Shown piece by piece: positions 19,839 through 27,690 of a stretch of 64,000 bases of DNA. The stretch spans positions 1,970,102-2,034,101 of the forward strand of contig NZ_CP013655.1 in the NCBI RefSeq assembly GCF_001465345.1. Reading direction: 5' to 3'. The notes under the pieces are model-generated. The model searched no databases. It had not been told where the DNA came from and saw only the letters and a list, made by a program, of their open reading frames with translations. The translations under genes were made by a program, and so were the position numbers. Within the stretch, counting starts at the first letter, position 1. Each line of letters opens with the position of its first letter. The stretch is from Enterococcus rotai (GTDB taxonomy: Bacteria > Bacillota > Bacilli > Lactobacillales > Enterococcaceae).

Positions 19839-19930
19839 CTATGTGAGCTAGTCACTACGCTCTGCTCCGATCTCATCAATTCCTAGGAGCTAAAGCTCCA
19901 AGGATTGAAGGTCTCGGAAAAAAATAAATA
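19833..19930 (+). repeat. Modular structured repeat, copy C (truncated long form)
   Basis: The copy has the 5-prime hairpin CTAGCT-ATGTG-AGCTAG and the extra-module hairpin pairing GGAGCT with AGCTCC and CAATTCCT with AGGATTG. It then goes directly from CTCGGAAAAAAATAAA to the hisE ribosome site, lacking the inner variable hairpin and the 3-prime arm. It overlaps the hisI stop codon. Confidence 0.8.
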
Positions 19931-19946
19931 AAGGAGGTAAAAAGAC

Positions 19947-20258
19947 ATGCTTGAAACACTCTATGAAGAAATCCGCGCGCGCAAAGAAACGCCAAAAGAA
20001 GGCTCCTATACAAATTATCTATTTGATCAAGGGCTAGATAAGATTTTAAAAAAGGTTGGTGAAGAGGCAACAGAAGTGATCATTGCCGCAAAAAATAACC
20101 AAACAGAACTTGTTTCTGAAACATCTGATCTGATTTATCATATGTTAGTCTTACTCGTTGAACAAAACATTTCACCAGACGAAATCAAAGCAGAATTAAC
20201 GAAGCGTGAAGGGAAACTAAGTAAAACCACCGAGCGGAAACAAATTGATACGCTTTAA
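19947..20258 (+). CDS. hisE: Phosphoribosyl-ATP pyrophosphatase
   Basis: The 103-residue all-helical MazG-like enzyme hydrolyses phosphoribosyl-ATP to phosphoribosyl-AMP and pyrophosphate, the second pathway step. The metal-binding EExxE...ExxD pattern is seen in KVGEEATEVIIAAKN and SETSDLIYHM. It is the last gene of the operon, separated from hisI by repeat copy C, with AAAGGAGG upstream. No hisC aminotransferase or histidinol phosphatase follows, so those steps must be encoded elsewhere. Confidence 0.95.
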   Translation: MLETLYEEIRARKETPKEGSYTNYLFDQGLDKILKKVGEEATEVIIAAKNNQTELVSETSDLIYHMLVLLVEQNISPDEIKAELTKREGKLSKTTERKQIDTL

Positions 20259-20265
20259 ACGAACC

Positions 20266-20324
20266 AAAAACTAAAAGAAGCGTCCCACATAAAACAATTA
20301 CGGGGATCGCTTCTTTTAGTTTTC
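20266..20324. terminator. Bidirectional terminator after hisE
   Basis: AAAACTAAAAGAAGCG and CGCTTCTTTTAGTTTT are perfectly complementary. The structure ends the his operon on the forward strand and overlaps the 3-prime end of the reverse-strand DUF4828-like gene. Confidence 0.88.
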
Positions 20325-20714
20325 AGTTGGGCAATCAAAAGAATTGGTTGCTTCTAAAACATAAGTAGCATCATCTGCTTCATCGTATAACGAAGCAGGT
20401 TTATCATTTAGACATTGAACAATTAAATGATAGCCATATTCATCTTGGGCGACTAAGCGTTTAGTTGTTAATTCAACTAACATGTAACTTAATTTTTTAC
20501 CATCGATAATGATTTGCAAATCATCTTCGATCTTTAAGGTATGTTGGGTGGCTTTGACTTTATTAACGAACCACCAACTGCCCAAATAACTCTTATATAA
20601 AGTAGGAATATCTGAATCAGCCTGCTGTTTTTCTTGTTGTTTTTTTAAGAACAATGAGCCGGCAATCCCCGTAATAAGTGATGCACCTAAAAATAATGAC
20701 CAATGTTTTTTCAT
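20316..20714 (-). CDS. Membrane-anchored small protein, DUF4828-like
   Basis: The start at 20714 (MKKHWSLFLGASLITGIAGS) is preceded by AGGAGA, giving 132 residues; the longer open frame to 20741 lacks such a site. One N-terminal hydrophobic segment (residues about 5-22) is followed by KKQQEKQQ and a soluble domain with SYLGSWWFVNK, KIEDDLQIIIDGKKLSYMLV and YGYHLIVQC. This pattern resembles DUF4828 proteins of Lactobacillales. The function is unknown. It is a single gene facing the his operon. Confidence 0.7.
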   Translation of the reverse strand: MKKHWSLFLGASLITGIAGSLFLKKQQEKQQADSDIPTLYKSYLGSWWFVNKVKATQHTLKIEDDLQIIIDGKKLSYMLVELTTKRLVAQDEYGYHLIVQCLNDKPASLYDEADDATYVLEATNSFDCPTEN

Positions 20715-20932
20715 AGTATCATTCTCCTCTAAAACAATCATAGCACGAAATTAAAAAACAAACTATTCGAAAATCTCTTCCTATAAAAAAACTTAATGAA
20801 GTCCTTATTCTTTTTAATTTTAAGTAGATTGTCTATCTGTATTTTCCGTTATATAGAACTACGTTTGTCTGAAAAGTTTGACGATGCTTTTTCATTCAAA
20901 ATATGGTATTGTTTTGAAGAAAGGGTGGTACA

Positions 20933-21673
20933 ATGATTACATATCCCAACGTGTATTTAGCGCATTTTATTGATAGGCCAAATCGTTTTATTGCACAGTG
21001 TCGTTTACAAGAGACCGGTGAAATAGTAACGGTTCACGTAAAAAATACTGGCCGCTGTAAAGAACTATTTCATCCAGAAGTTGAAGTTGCTTTATCTTAT
21101 CAGCCTTCTCCAAAGAGAAAAACAGAGTATGATCTAATTGCGGTAAAAAAAAATGATGCATGGTTTAATATCGATAGTCAAGTTCCAAATACACTGGCAG
21201 CTCAGGCAATTCAAGCTGGGACCATCATTTTACCAGGCTTAAATGGCGAAATTATTTCGGTAAAAAGAGAAAAGCGTTTTGCCCATTCACAGTTTGACAT
21301 ATTAGTAGAAACGAATACCGGCCATCAAGCTTTTGTTGAAGTGAAGGGGATGACCTTAGAAAATCACGGAGTAGGGGCCTTTCCTGATGCACCAACGTTA
21401 CGTGGCTTAAAACATGTAACGGAATTGATCGAAGCCACAAAAGAGGGGTATCAAAGCTATGTATTGTTTGTTGTTCAATTTGAAAAAGTTGAAATAGCAA
21501 CGATCCATACAGCGATGCAGCCAGCTTTAGCAGAAATGATTTTATCAGGACAAAAACAAGGGTTAAGCGTCATTGCTTACAATTGTAGTGTCACTCCTGA
21601 TACAATAGCAATAGAACATCAGGTACCGTTTGATGTTGCCAAAACGTTTGAAGATCCAAATTCAGAAAGGTGA
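20933..21673 (+). CDS. sfsA: SfsA family DNA/RNA nuclease-like protein
   Basis: The 246-residue protein matches SfsA, first described as a sugar-fermentation stimulation protein and now placed among PD-(D/E)XK-type nuclease folds. Characteristic segments are RFIAQCRLQETGEIVTVHVKN with TGRCKEL, RFAHSQFDILVE (aspartate), and AFVEVKGMTLENHGVGAFPD (the ExK motif). The physiological substrate is not settled. It ends just before an oxidoreductase gene whose ribosome site overlaps its stop, so the two are co-transcribed. Confidence 0.92.
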   Translation: MITYPNVYLAHFIDRPNRFIAQCRLQETGEIVTVHVKNTGRCKELFHPEVEVALSYQPSPKRKTEYDLIAVKKNDAWFNIDSQVPNTLAAQAIQAGTIILPGLNGEIISVKREKRFAHSQFDILVETNTGHQAFVEVKGMTLENHGVGAFPDAPTLRGLKHVTELIEATKEGYQSYVLFVVQFEKVEIATIHTAMQPALAEMILSGQKQGLSVIAYNCSVTPDTIAIEHQVPFDVAKTFEDPNSER

Positions 21674-21681
21674 GGGTAAAG

Positions 21682-22683
21682 ATGATTCACTTAGGTATTA
21701 TTGGAACAAACTGGATTAGTCATCAATTTGTCAAAGCAGCGTTGGAAACAAACCGCTATGATTTGACAGCAGTCTATTCACGCAAGTTAGAAACAGCTCA
21801 AAAATTTGGTGAAGAGTATGGTGATGTTGAATATGCAACGGATTTAAAAACATTTTTCGGGATTGCTCATATGGATACGGTTTATATCGCGTCACCGAAT
21901 TCACTCCATTTTGAACAGGCGAAACAAGGCATTTTAGCTGGCAAAAATATTATTGTTGAAAAACCAGCTTTCTCAACACCGGAAGAAATGAACGAAATTA
22001 TTGAGTTGGCTAATCAGCAAAAAGTCTTCTTTTTTGAAGCTGCTCGTAATATCCATGAGAAAAGTTTCAAAAAAATTGCTGACCTATTGCCTTTAAAAAA
22101 TCAAATTATAGGTGCAAATTTCACCTATATGAAATATTCTTCACGCTACGACCAAGTGTTGGATGGTCAAGAACCAAATATTTTTTCACCTCATTTTTCA
22201 GGTGGGGCTATGGCGGATTTAGGTGTCTATTTAGTCTATGCCGCAGTGGGTTGGTTCGGTATGCCAAATGAAAGTCATTATTTTGCACGAAAAATCCCAA
22301 CAGCTGTTGATGGAATTGGCACAGCGATTTTAAGATATGATTTATTTGATGTAACGTTACAAACAGGAAAAAATGCAGATTCCTTCTTAGATTCTGAAAT
22401 TTATTTTGATGGCGGTACGTTGATCTTAGATAGTGTCAATGCGATTTCAAAAGCTGAATATCACGATCGCAACCATCAAGAACGTGATATCATCTCTGTT
22501 ACGACCGAAGAAAATCCAATGATCGAAGAAGCCAATGATTTTGCTGATATCTTAGAAAATCCTAACGATTCGACAATGGGTGTGCGTTACGAGGAGTGGG
22601 TCGAGTTATCACGCAACGTAAATAAAGTATTAACAAGTTTAAGAAAAAGTGCTGGCATCGTTTTTGATGCGGACAAAGCATAA
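21682..22683 (+). CDS. Gfo/Idh/MocA-family oxidoreductase
   Basis: The 333-residue protein has an N-terminal Rossmann fold beginning MIHLGIIGTNWISHQFVKAA and the family signature GKNIIVEKPAFSTPEEM, where EKP holds the catalytic lysine. The C-terminal alpha/beta substrate domain includes GGAMADLGVYLVYAAV. Family members oxidise or reduce sugars and cyclitols with NAD(P). The start at 21682 is 9 bp after the sfsA stop with GTGAGGG as ribosome site; an in-frame GTG at 21670 is less likely. The substrate is unknown. Confidence 0.87.
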   Translation: MIHLGIIGTNWISHQFVKAALETNRYDLTAVYSRKLETAQKFGEEYGDVEYATDLKTFFGIAHMDTVYIASPNSLHFEQAKQGILAGKNIIVEKPAFSTPEEMNEIIELANQQKVFFFEAARNIHEKSFKKIADLLPLKNQIIGANFTYMKYSSRYDQVLDGQEPNIFSPHFSGGAMADLGVYLVYAAVGWFGMPNESHYFARKIPTAVDGIGTAILRYDLFDVTLQTGKNADSFLDSEIYFDGGTLILDSVNAISKAEYHDRNHQERDIISVTTEENPMIEEANDFADILENPNDSTMGVRYEEWVELSRNVNKVLTSLRKSAGIVFDADKA

Positions 22684-22709
22684 ACAAGTTTAATCAAGAA
22701 AGGACTATT

Positions 22710-23993
22710 ATGACATTTATCAACCATTTACCAGAAGCCTTGCAAGAACATTGGCAGGCTTCTGGTTTTAGCGAGCCATCGATGATTCAAGAAAAGAGTT
22801 TCCATCCTTTGCAAGAAAAGGAAAACGTCTTGGGGATTTCACCAACTGGATCAGGAAAAACGTTGGCGTATGTCTTACCATTACTTTTAAATGTAGAAAA
22901 AGACCAAGGTAGCCAACTGTTGATTTTAGCACCTTCACAAGAATTAGCTGTGCAGATCAGCCAAGTTGTACGGGATTGGGCAACACTTCTGCAATTAAAA
23001 ACTCAAAGTCTGATCGGCGGAGCCAACGTTGGTCGACAAATCGAGAAACTAAAAAAGAAACCAGAAATTTTAGTCGGAACACCAGGCCGCGTACTAGAAT
23101 TGATCAAAACCAAAAAAATCAAAAGCCATTTGCTAAAGACAGTTGTGCTGGATGAAGTCGATCAACTCTTTCATGATAAAGAATTGAATTTAACCAAACA
23201 AATTTTGACAAGTGCACCAACAGAGTTTCAGCTTGTCTTTTACTCAGCGACTGCAGATCGAGTGGTAGAAGAAGCACAAAAATTAACAGATCAATTGACG
23301 ATTATCGATGTAACAAATGAAGATCAGTCAAGTGGCGTCGTCAATCACTATTTTATGGCTTTATCATCTAGAAAGAAAAGTGACTATTTAAGAAGTTTGG
23401 CTTATACACCAGATTTTCGAGCTATGGTTTTCTTCAATCAAGTTGCTGATTTGGGCTCGGTTGAAGAAAAACTGATTTATGAAGGATTAACAGTGGTTGG
23501 ACTTGCTTCCGATCAAAATAAAACATTACGGAAATTGGCGATCGATCAATTTTCTAAAAAAAGAGCTGTAATGCTTTTAACAACGGATATCGCGGCAAGA
23601 GGCTTGGATTTTGAAGCTATTCCATTTGTTGTGAATGCCGAAGTTCCTTTATCGGAAGAAAGCTATATCCATCGTGCAGGACGTGTTGGAAGAATGGGAG
23701 CAGCGGGCTCTGTCATTACCTTTGTTAATGATGCGACGAAGAGAGATTATCAACGATTGATGAAAAAAATCGAACTTCCTTCTAAGGAAATTTTTCTATA
23801 CGATGGTGCAATCCATCTGAACAGAAAAGAAAAAAGTACAGTCGAAGAAAAACACTCAAACACAAAATTACCGCACAAAAAAGACCCAGTAACCACACAA
23901 CAACCAAGCAAACAGACGGCTAAACCTAAAAAAAGGCCAAAAAGCAATAAAAACAAAGGGGCTAGACGGAAACCGTCTCAACCTGAAGCATAG
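22710..23993 (+). CDS. DEAD-box RNA helicase (YfmL-like)
   Basis: The 427-residue protein has the full helicase core: the Q-motif region SMIQEKSF, motif I PTGSGKT, TPGRVLE, motif II DEVD in place of DEAD, motif III SAT, and motif VI HRAGRVGRMG. The last 60 residues are a lysine- and proline-rich basic tail (KPKKRPKSNKNKGARRKPSQ) that likely binds RNA. Size and the DEVD variant resemble B. subtilis YfmL, linked to ribosome assembly; that assignment is by similarity from memory. It lies 26 bp after the oxidoreductase and 36 bp before the LevR-type gene. Confidence 0.9.
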   Translation: MTFINHLPEALQEHWQASGFSEPSMIQEKSFHPLQEKENVLGISPTGSGKTLAYVLPLLLNVEKDQGSQLLILAPSQELAVQISQVVRDWATLLQLKTQSLIGGANVGRQIEKLKKKPEILVGTPGRVLELIKTKKIKSHLLKTVVLDEVDQLFHDKELNLTKQILTSAPTEFQLVFYSATADRVVEEAQKLTDQLTIIDVTNEDQSSGVVNHYFMALSSRKKSDYLRSLAYTPDFRAMVFFNQVADLGSVEEKLIYEGLTVVGLASDQNKTLRKLAIDQFSKKRAVMLLTTDIAARGLDFEAIPFVVNAEVPLSEESYIHRAGRVGRMGAAGSVITFVNDATKRDYQRLMKKIELPSKEIFLYDGAIHLNRKEKSTVEEKHSNTKLPHKKDPVTTQQPSKQTAKPKKRPKSNKNKGARRKPSQPEA

Positions 23994-24029
23994 TAACAAG
24001 TAAGAACGTCATGATTTAGGAGGCTATCC

Positions 24030-26744
24030 ATGAAATCTAGAAAAGACGAGATTTTAGCAGTTTTAGAATTAAAAACACAAGGGATGACGGCAGCCGCGGT
24101 CGCCAAAGAGTTGTCGATCGATCGAAGTAATGCGAGTCGCTATTTAAGTGAACTATTCAAAGAACAAAAAATTATTAAAAGCGATGGCCGTCCTGTAGTC
24201 TATTCCGTTGTAACAGAAGAAGACAGAGTACATGTGGACAGTTCCAGTGAGGTAACATTTGATAACTTAGTTGGGGCCCATGACTCTTTGAAAGTCAGCA
24301 TCCAGCAGGCTAAAGCGGCGATTTTATATCCGCCGCGTGGCTTACATACTATCATCTTTGGTGAAACTGGAACCGGTAAATCGTTATTTGCAGAATGTAT
24401 GTATCATTTTGCGGTTGATTCAAACACGCTAGCGAAAGATGCGCCATTTATTTCGTTTAACTGTGCTGATTACGCTCAGAATCCTCAATTGCTTTTTGGG
24501 CATATTTTTGGTGTGAAAAAAGGGGCCTACACTGGAGCGAATGAAGATAGCCCAGGTTTGATGTCAAAAGCCGATGGAGGAATTCTATTCCTTGATGAAA
24601 TCCATCGCTTACCACCAGAAGGACAAGAAATGTTGTTCACTTTTATTGATAAAGGCATCTATCGCCCACTTGGTGAAAGTGGTCAAACTTATGAAGCATC
24701 TGTTCAAATTATTGGGGCAACGACAGAATCTTCTGAAAGCTTTTTAACAACCTTTAATCGCCGAATTCCGATGGCTATCACATTACCATCGTTAGATGCA
24801 CGGTCACTTGATGAACGTTATGATATTATTTCATTGTTTATCAAACAAGAAGCTAATCGTTTAAATCAACGAATCGATATTAAAAGAGAAGCGATCCTAG
24901 CATTTATGTTATATGATGCAGAAGGCAATATTGGACAAGTCAAACGAGACTTAAAACTGGTTTGTGCAAAATCTTTTCTACATTATCGTACTCATAACGA
25001 GTCTAGTTTAGTGATCCAAAAACGAGATTTACCACTCCAAGTTCAAAAAGGATTATTAAAAATCAAAGAAGTGTCTGATCGTTTAGATCGTTTTGTTGAT
25101 AGTAAAAGTAATTATCTAAGCTTTGAACCTGGTACGAATGAAGTGGTTTGGTCTCAAGATCCAGCTCGTGACATGCAGGTTTACAATGAAATCGAAGAAA
25201 AAGTGGCTACATTATCAGCTAATGAATTAGAAAATGTTAATTTGGAACAACTAATTTCCAGTGATATGGATGCCTATTTTCAAACATATGTGGATGAATT
25301 GACTCAAAATCCAGTACACAAAGAATTATTACCAGAGCCAATTTGGAAGCTAACAGATCAACTATATGATATCGCAGAAAAAAGATTAGAGCGTACCTAC
25401 AATGAAAAAGCGCGTTTTGCTTTTGCACTCCATTTACAAAGTACGATCGAGCGAGTTAGAGAGGGACATGTAATCGTTCATCCTAACTTAAACAATGTTC
25501 GTAAAAAAATGAAAAAAGAATTTCAAGTGGCCATGGATTTATCTGCAATCATAGAAGAAGAAAACAATATTGAAATTCCTTTTGATGAGATTGGTTTTAT
25601 CAGTATGTTTTTATCGATCAATGTCGGCAGTAAAGAAAAAGTTCATGAGAACAATGTTGGTGTTGTCGTTTTGATGCACGGTGATTCCACAGCTTCAAGT
25701 ATGCTGAAAACAGCACAAGAATTACTTGGAACTGAGACTGGTGTGGCAATGAACATGCCACTGACCATGGAAGTTCAAACCATGTATGAACAGCTAAAAA
25801 CGTTTGTATTGAATCATCGTGAAAAATTAGTCAATGGTATGCTGCTTCTAACGGATATGGGTTCATTAAACTCGTTTGGTAATTTGATTTTTGAAGAAAC
25901 GGGTATTCGTACAAAAGCGATCACTATGACCAGTACGATGATTGTGTTAGAAGCTATTCGTATGGCTAGTGTGGGACGTAGTTTGGAAGATATCTATCAA
26001 AATATTCAAATGTCATTTGAAAGCATTATTAGAGAACAATTTAGAACGAGTCCGCAGAACCGAGATGAAGTTAAAAAAGCGGTTGTAGTCACTTGTTTCA
26101 CTGGTGAAGGGGTAGCAGCGAAGCTGTACCAACGAATTTTACCCGTTATTGATGAAAACAAAGTAGAGATCATCCAAATGCAGTTCTTAGAACGTGAAGC
26201 ATTTAAAAAGCACATCGACAGTTTGATGGAAGAGTATGAAATCAAAGCGATTGCAGGAACAGTAGATGTTGAGTACCAAAACATTCCGTTCTTTTCAGCC
26301 TATGATATCTTCGACGACGAAAAACTAAATGTATTAAAACGTATCGCAGGAGATGAAGTGCCAACTGAGAAAATCGTGAAATCATTAGGTGGCACGATCA
26401 CGGCAGTCGATTCATTACAAAAATTAATTGTCATGCTGCAAAAAACAGTTCATCAAATCCAAACCGATATGCATATTATTGTAGAACCTGGTGTAGACGC
26501 TGGAATCGTGATTCATCTTGCTTTCTTAGTCGATGCTATTTTAAAAGGCGAAAAATCAAAAGAATTTGAGCATCTGCCTGAATTTATGAAAAAGAACCGC
26601 TTAGAAACAGATGTAACTAGAACCAATTTAATGGTGATCGAAAAAGCCTATCGTGTAGCCTTTACTGAGTCTGATATTGCACACCTTACACAACTGTTTT
26701 TAGAAAATAGAATTAAAGCTATCTCAGAATATAAACAAAATTAA
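24030..26744 (+). CDS. LevR-type sigma-54-dependent PTS regulator (HTH-AAA+-PRD-EIIA/EIIB-PRD)
   Basis: The 904-residue activator has an N-terminal helix-turn-helix (about residues 15-45), then an AAA+ domain with Walker A GETGTGKS (111-118), the sigma-54 contact loop GAYTGA (165-170) and Walker B GGILFLDE (183-190). PRD1 covers about 435-545, an EIIA-Man-like domain follows with a candidate phospho-His near 549 (LMHGD), then an EIIB-like part (VVTCFTGEGV), and PRD2 covers about 780-900. Such proteins activate sigma-54 promoters of PTS operons when phosphorylated by PTS components. Three sigma-54 promoters with shared upstream boxes lie downstream, so these are the likely targets. Confidence 0.93.
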   Translation: MKSRKDEILAVLELKTQGMTAAAVAKELSIDRSNASRYLSELFKEQKIIKSDGRPVVYSVVTEEDRVHVDSSSEVTFDNLVGAHDSLKVSIQQAKAAILYPPRGLHTIIFGETGTGKSLFAECMYHFAVDSNTLAKDAPFISFNCADYAQNPQLLFGHIFGVKKGAYTGANEDSPGLMSKADGGILFLDEIHRLPPEGQEMLFTFIDKGIYRPLGESGQTYEASVQIIGATTESSESFLTTFNRRIPMAITLPSLDARSLDERYDIISLFIKQEANRLNQRIDIKREAILAFMLYDAEGNIGQVKRDLKLVCAKSFLHYRTHNESSLVIQKRDLPLQVQKGLLKIKEVSDRLDRFVDSKSNYLSFEPGTNEVVWSQDPARDMQVYNEIEEKVATLSANELENVNLEQLISSDMDAYFQTYVDELTQNPVHKELLPEPIWKLTDQLYDIAEKRLERTYNEKARFAFALHLQSTIERVREGHVIVHPNLNNVRKKMKKEFQVAMDLSAIIEEENNIEIPFDEIGFISMFLSINVGSKEKVHENNVGVVVLMHGDSTASSMLKTAQELLGTETGVAMNMPLTMEVQTMYEQLKTFVLNHREKLVNGMLLLTDMGSLNSFGNLIFEETGIRTKAITMTSTMIVLEAIRMASVGRSLEDIYQNIQMSFESIIREQFRTSPQNRDEVKKAVVVTCFTGEGVAAKLYQRILPVIDENKVEIIQMQFLEREAFKKHIDSLMEEYEIKAIAGTVDVEYQNIPFFSAYDIFDDEKLNVLKRIAGDEVPTEKIVKSLGGTITAVDSLQKLIVMLQKTVHQIQTDMHIIVEPGVDAGIVIHLAFLVDAILKGEKSKEFEHLPEFMKKNRLETDVTRTNLMVIEKAYRVAFTESDIAHLTQLFLENRIKAISEYKQN

Positions 26745-26745
26745 T

Positions 26746-26776
26746 TAGTGTGTAGCTTAAAAAATAATAGTGTGTA
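26746..26776 (+). promoter_or_regulatory. Paired upstream activator boxes, PTS operon 1
   Basis: TAGTGTGTA occurs at 26746-26754 and 26768-26776, 22 bp apart, the same face of the helix two turns apart. The second is part of the palindrome TGTGTACACA. The same pair precedes the second PTS operon, so these are probable binding sites of the LevR-type protein encoded just upstream. Confidence 0.7.
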
Positions 26777-26785
26777 CACAAAACG

Positions 26786-26830
26786 TATAGACCAAAACCC
26801 AGTTATCATGGGATTTGGTCTATATATTTT
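26786..26830 (+). terminator. Dyad between activator boxes and sigma-54 promoter; probable terminator of the regulator gene
   Basis: TATAGACCAAA (26786-26796) pairs with TTTGGTCTATA (26814-26824), with CCC/GGG extending the stem, and is followed by a T-run. It could end the regulator transcript. The same dyad without the long T-run is kept in front of the second operon, so it may also be a protein-binding dyad. Confidence 0.65.
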
Positions 26831-26831
26831 T

Positions 26832-26849
26832 TTGGCACGCTTCTTGCTT
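26832..26849 (+). promoter_or_regulatory. Sigma-54 promoter of PTS operon 1
   Basis: TTGGCACGCTTCTTGCTT matches the -24/-12 consensus (TGGCAC-N5-TTGC). It lies 46 bp before the EIIB start and 56 bp after the activator boxes. Confidence 0.93.
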
Positions 26850-26894
26850 TATATAAACGTGTAAAGAAAACTTGAGATAGAAGGAGTGGTAACA

Positions 26895-27215
26895 ATGGCT
26901 AAAAAAACAATTATGTTAGTATGTTCAGCAGGAATGAGTACCAGTTTATTAGTAACAAAAATGCAAAAAGCAGCAGAAGATCGTGGAATGGAAGCAGACA
27001 TCTTCGCAGTATCGGCATCAGATGCAGATAACAACCTAGAAGCCAAAGATGTAAACGTATTACTTTTAGGACCGCAAGTGCGTTTCATGAAAGCACAATT
27101 CGAACAAAAATTAGCACCTAAAGGAATTCCCTTTGACGTGATCAACATGTCTGATTATGGCATGATGAACGGCGAAAAAGTATTGGATCAAGCAATTTCT
27201 TTAATGGGTAATTAA
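26895..27215 (+). CDS. PTS lactose/cellobiose-family EIIB component (copy 1)
   Basis: The 106-residue protein carries the phosphocysteine loop MLVCSAGMSTSLL, with Cys10 as the phosphorylated residue, and the family ending QVRFMKAQFEQKLAPKGIPF. It passes phosphate from EIIA to the incoming sugar on EIIC. An AAGGAG site places the start at 26895 (MAKKTIML). It differs from the second copy at 30724 by only a few residues, near position 74 (A versus S) and in the last six residues. It is first in the sigma-54 operon EIIB-EIIA-EIIC-GH1. Confidence 0.95.
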   Translation: MAKKTIMLVCSAGMSTSLLVTKMQKAAEDRGMEADIFAVSASDADNNLEAKDVNVLLLGPQVRFMKAQFEQKLAPKGIPFDVINMSDYGMMNGEKVLDQAISLMGN

Positions 27216-27247
27216 TTAAAATAAAAAATGAATGGAGCGTTAAAATT

Positions 27248-27568
27248 ATGGAAGAGCAACAAAATTTAGAAGCAGTTATGGGACTTATCATGTATGGAGG
27301 CAATGCTAAAAGCGATGCAATGGAAGCGATCGCAGCCGCTAAAGCAGGAGATTTTGAATTAGCAGATCAAAAAATTGTTGATGCAGAAGAATCTTTGGTT
27401 CAAGCACATCATTCTCAAACTGGTATGTTAACACAAGAAGCACAAGGAAATCATATCCAAGTGACGCTATTGACTGTTCACAGCCAAGATCATTTAATGA
27501 CAGCGATCGCATTTACAGATTTAGCAAAAGAAATTATCGATTTATATCGTCGTATGGATAACGAGTAA
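27248..27568 (+). CDS. PTS lactose/cellobiose-family EIIA component (copy 1)
   Basis: This 106-residue helical protein accepts phosphate from HPr on His78 (LLTVHSQDHLMTA), matching the position in EIIA-Lac. The family motifs LIMYGGNAKSDAMEAI and VQAHHSQTGMLTQEA, with the trimer metal-site region, are intact. It is the partner of the EIIB 32 bp upstream. The copy at 31073 is nearly identical, with a few conservative changes such as E/D and A/S. Confidence 0.95.
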   Translation: MEEQQNLEAVMGLIMYGGNAKSDAMEAIAAAKAGDFELADQKIVDAEESLVQAHHSQTGMLTQEAQGNHIQVTLLTVHSQDHLMTAIAFTDLAKEIIDLYRRMDNE

Positions 27569-27602
27569 ACATTACTTGGATCTTGAGACAAACTAAAGAG
27601 TT

Positions 27603-27649
27603 GCTGCTTTTATAACAGCGCTTTTATAACGACCGATTTGAAAAGCAGC
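27603..27649 (+). other. Intercistronic hairpin between EIIA-1 and EIIC-1
   Basis: GCTGCTTTT and AAAAGCAGC are complementary across about 29 bases. There is no T-run, so I read it as an mRNA processing or stability element separating the soluble and membrane genes, not a terminator. Confidence 0.5.
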
Positions 27650-27690
27650 ATGCTTTTTAGATAAATATTGTTTAGGGGGATTTACAAACG

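Noticed and set aside
22710-23993. Helicase considered inactive because of DEVD in place of DEAD
   Set aside because: The D-E-x-D pattern keeps all catalytic acids, and motifs I, III and VI are intact, so activity is expected.
26849-27148. Reverse-strand open frame opposite EIIB, repeated at 30678-30977
   Set aside because: Both frames are shadows of the duplicated EIIB genes. Their mutual similarity comes from the DNA duplication, and no ribosome site or independent context supports them.
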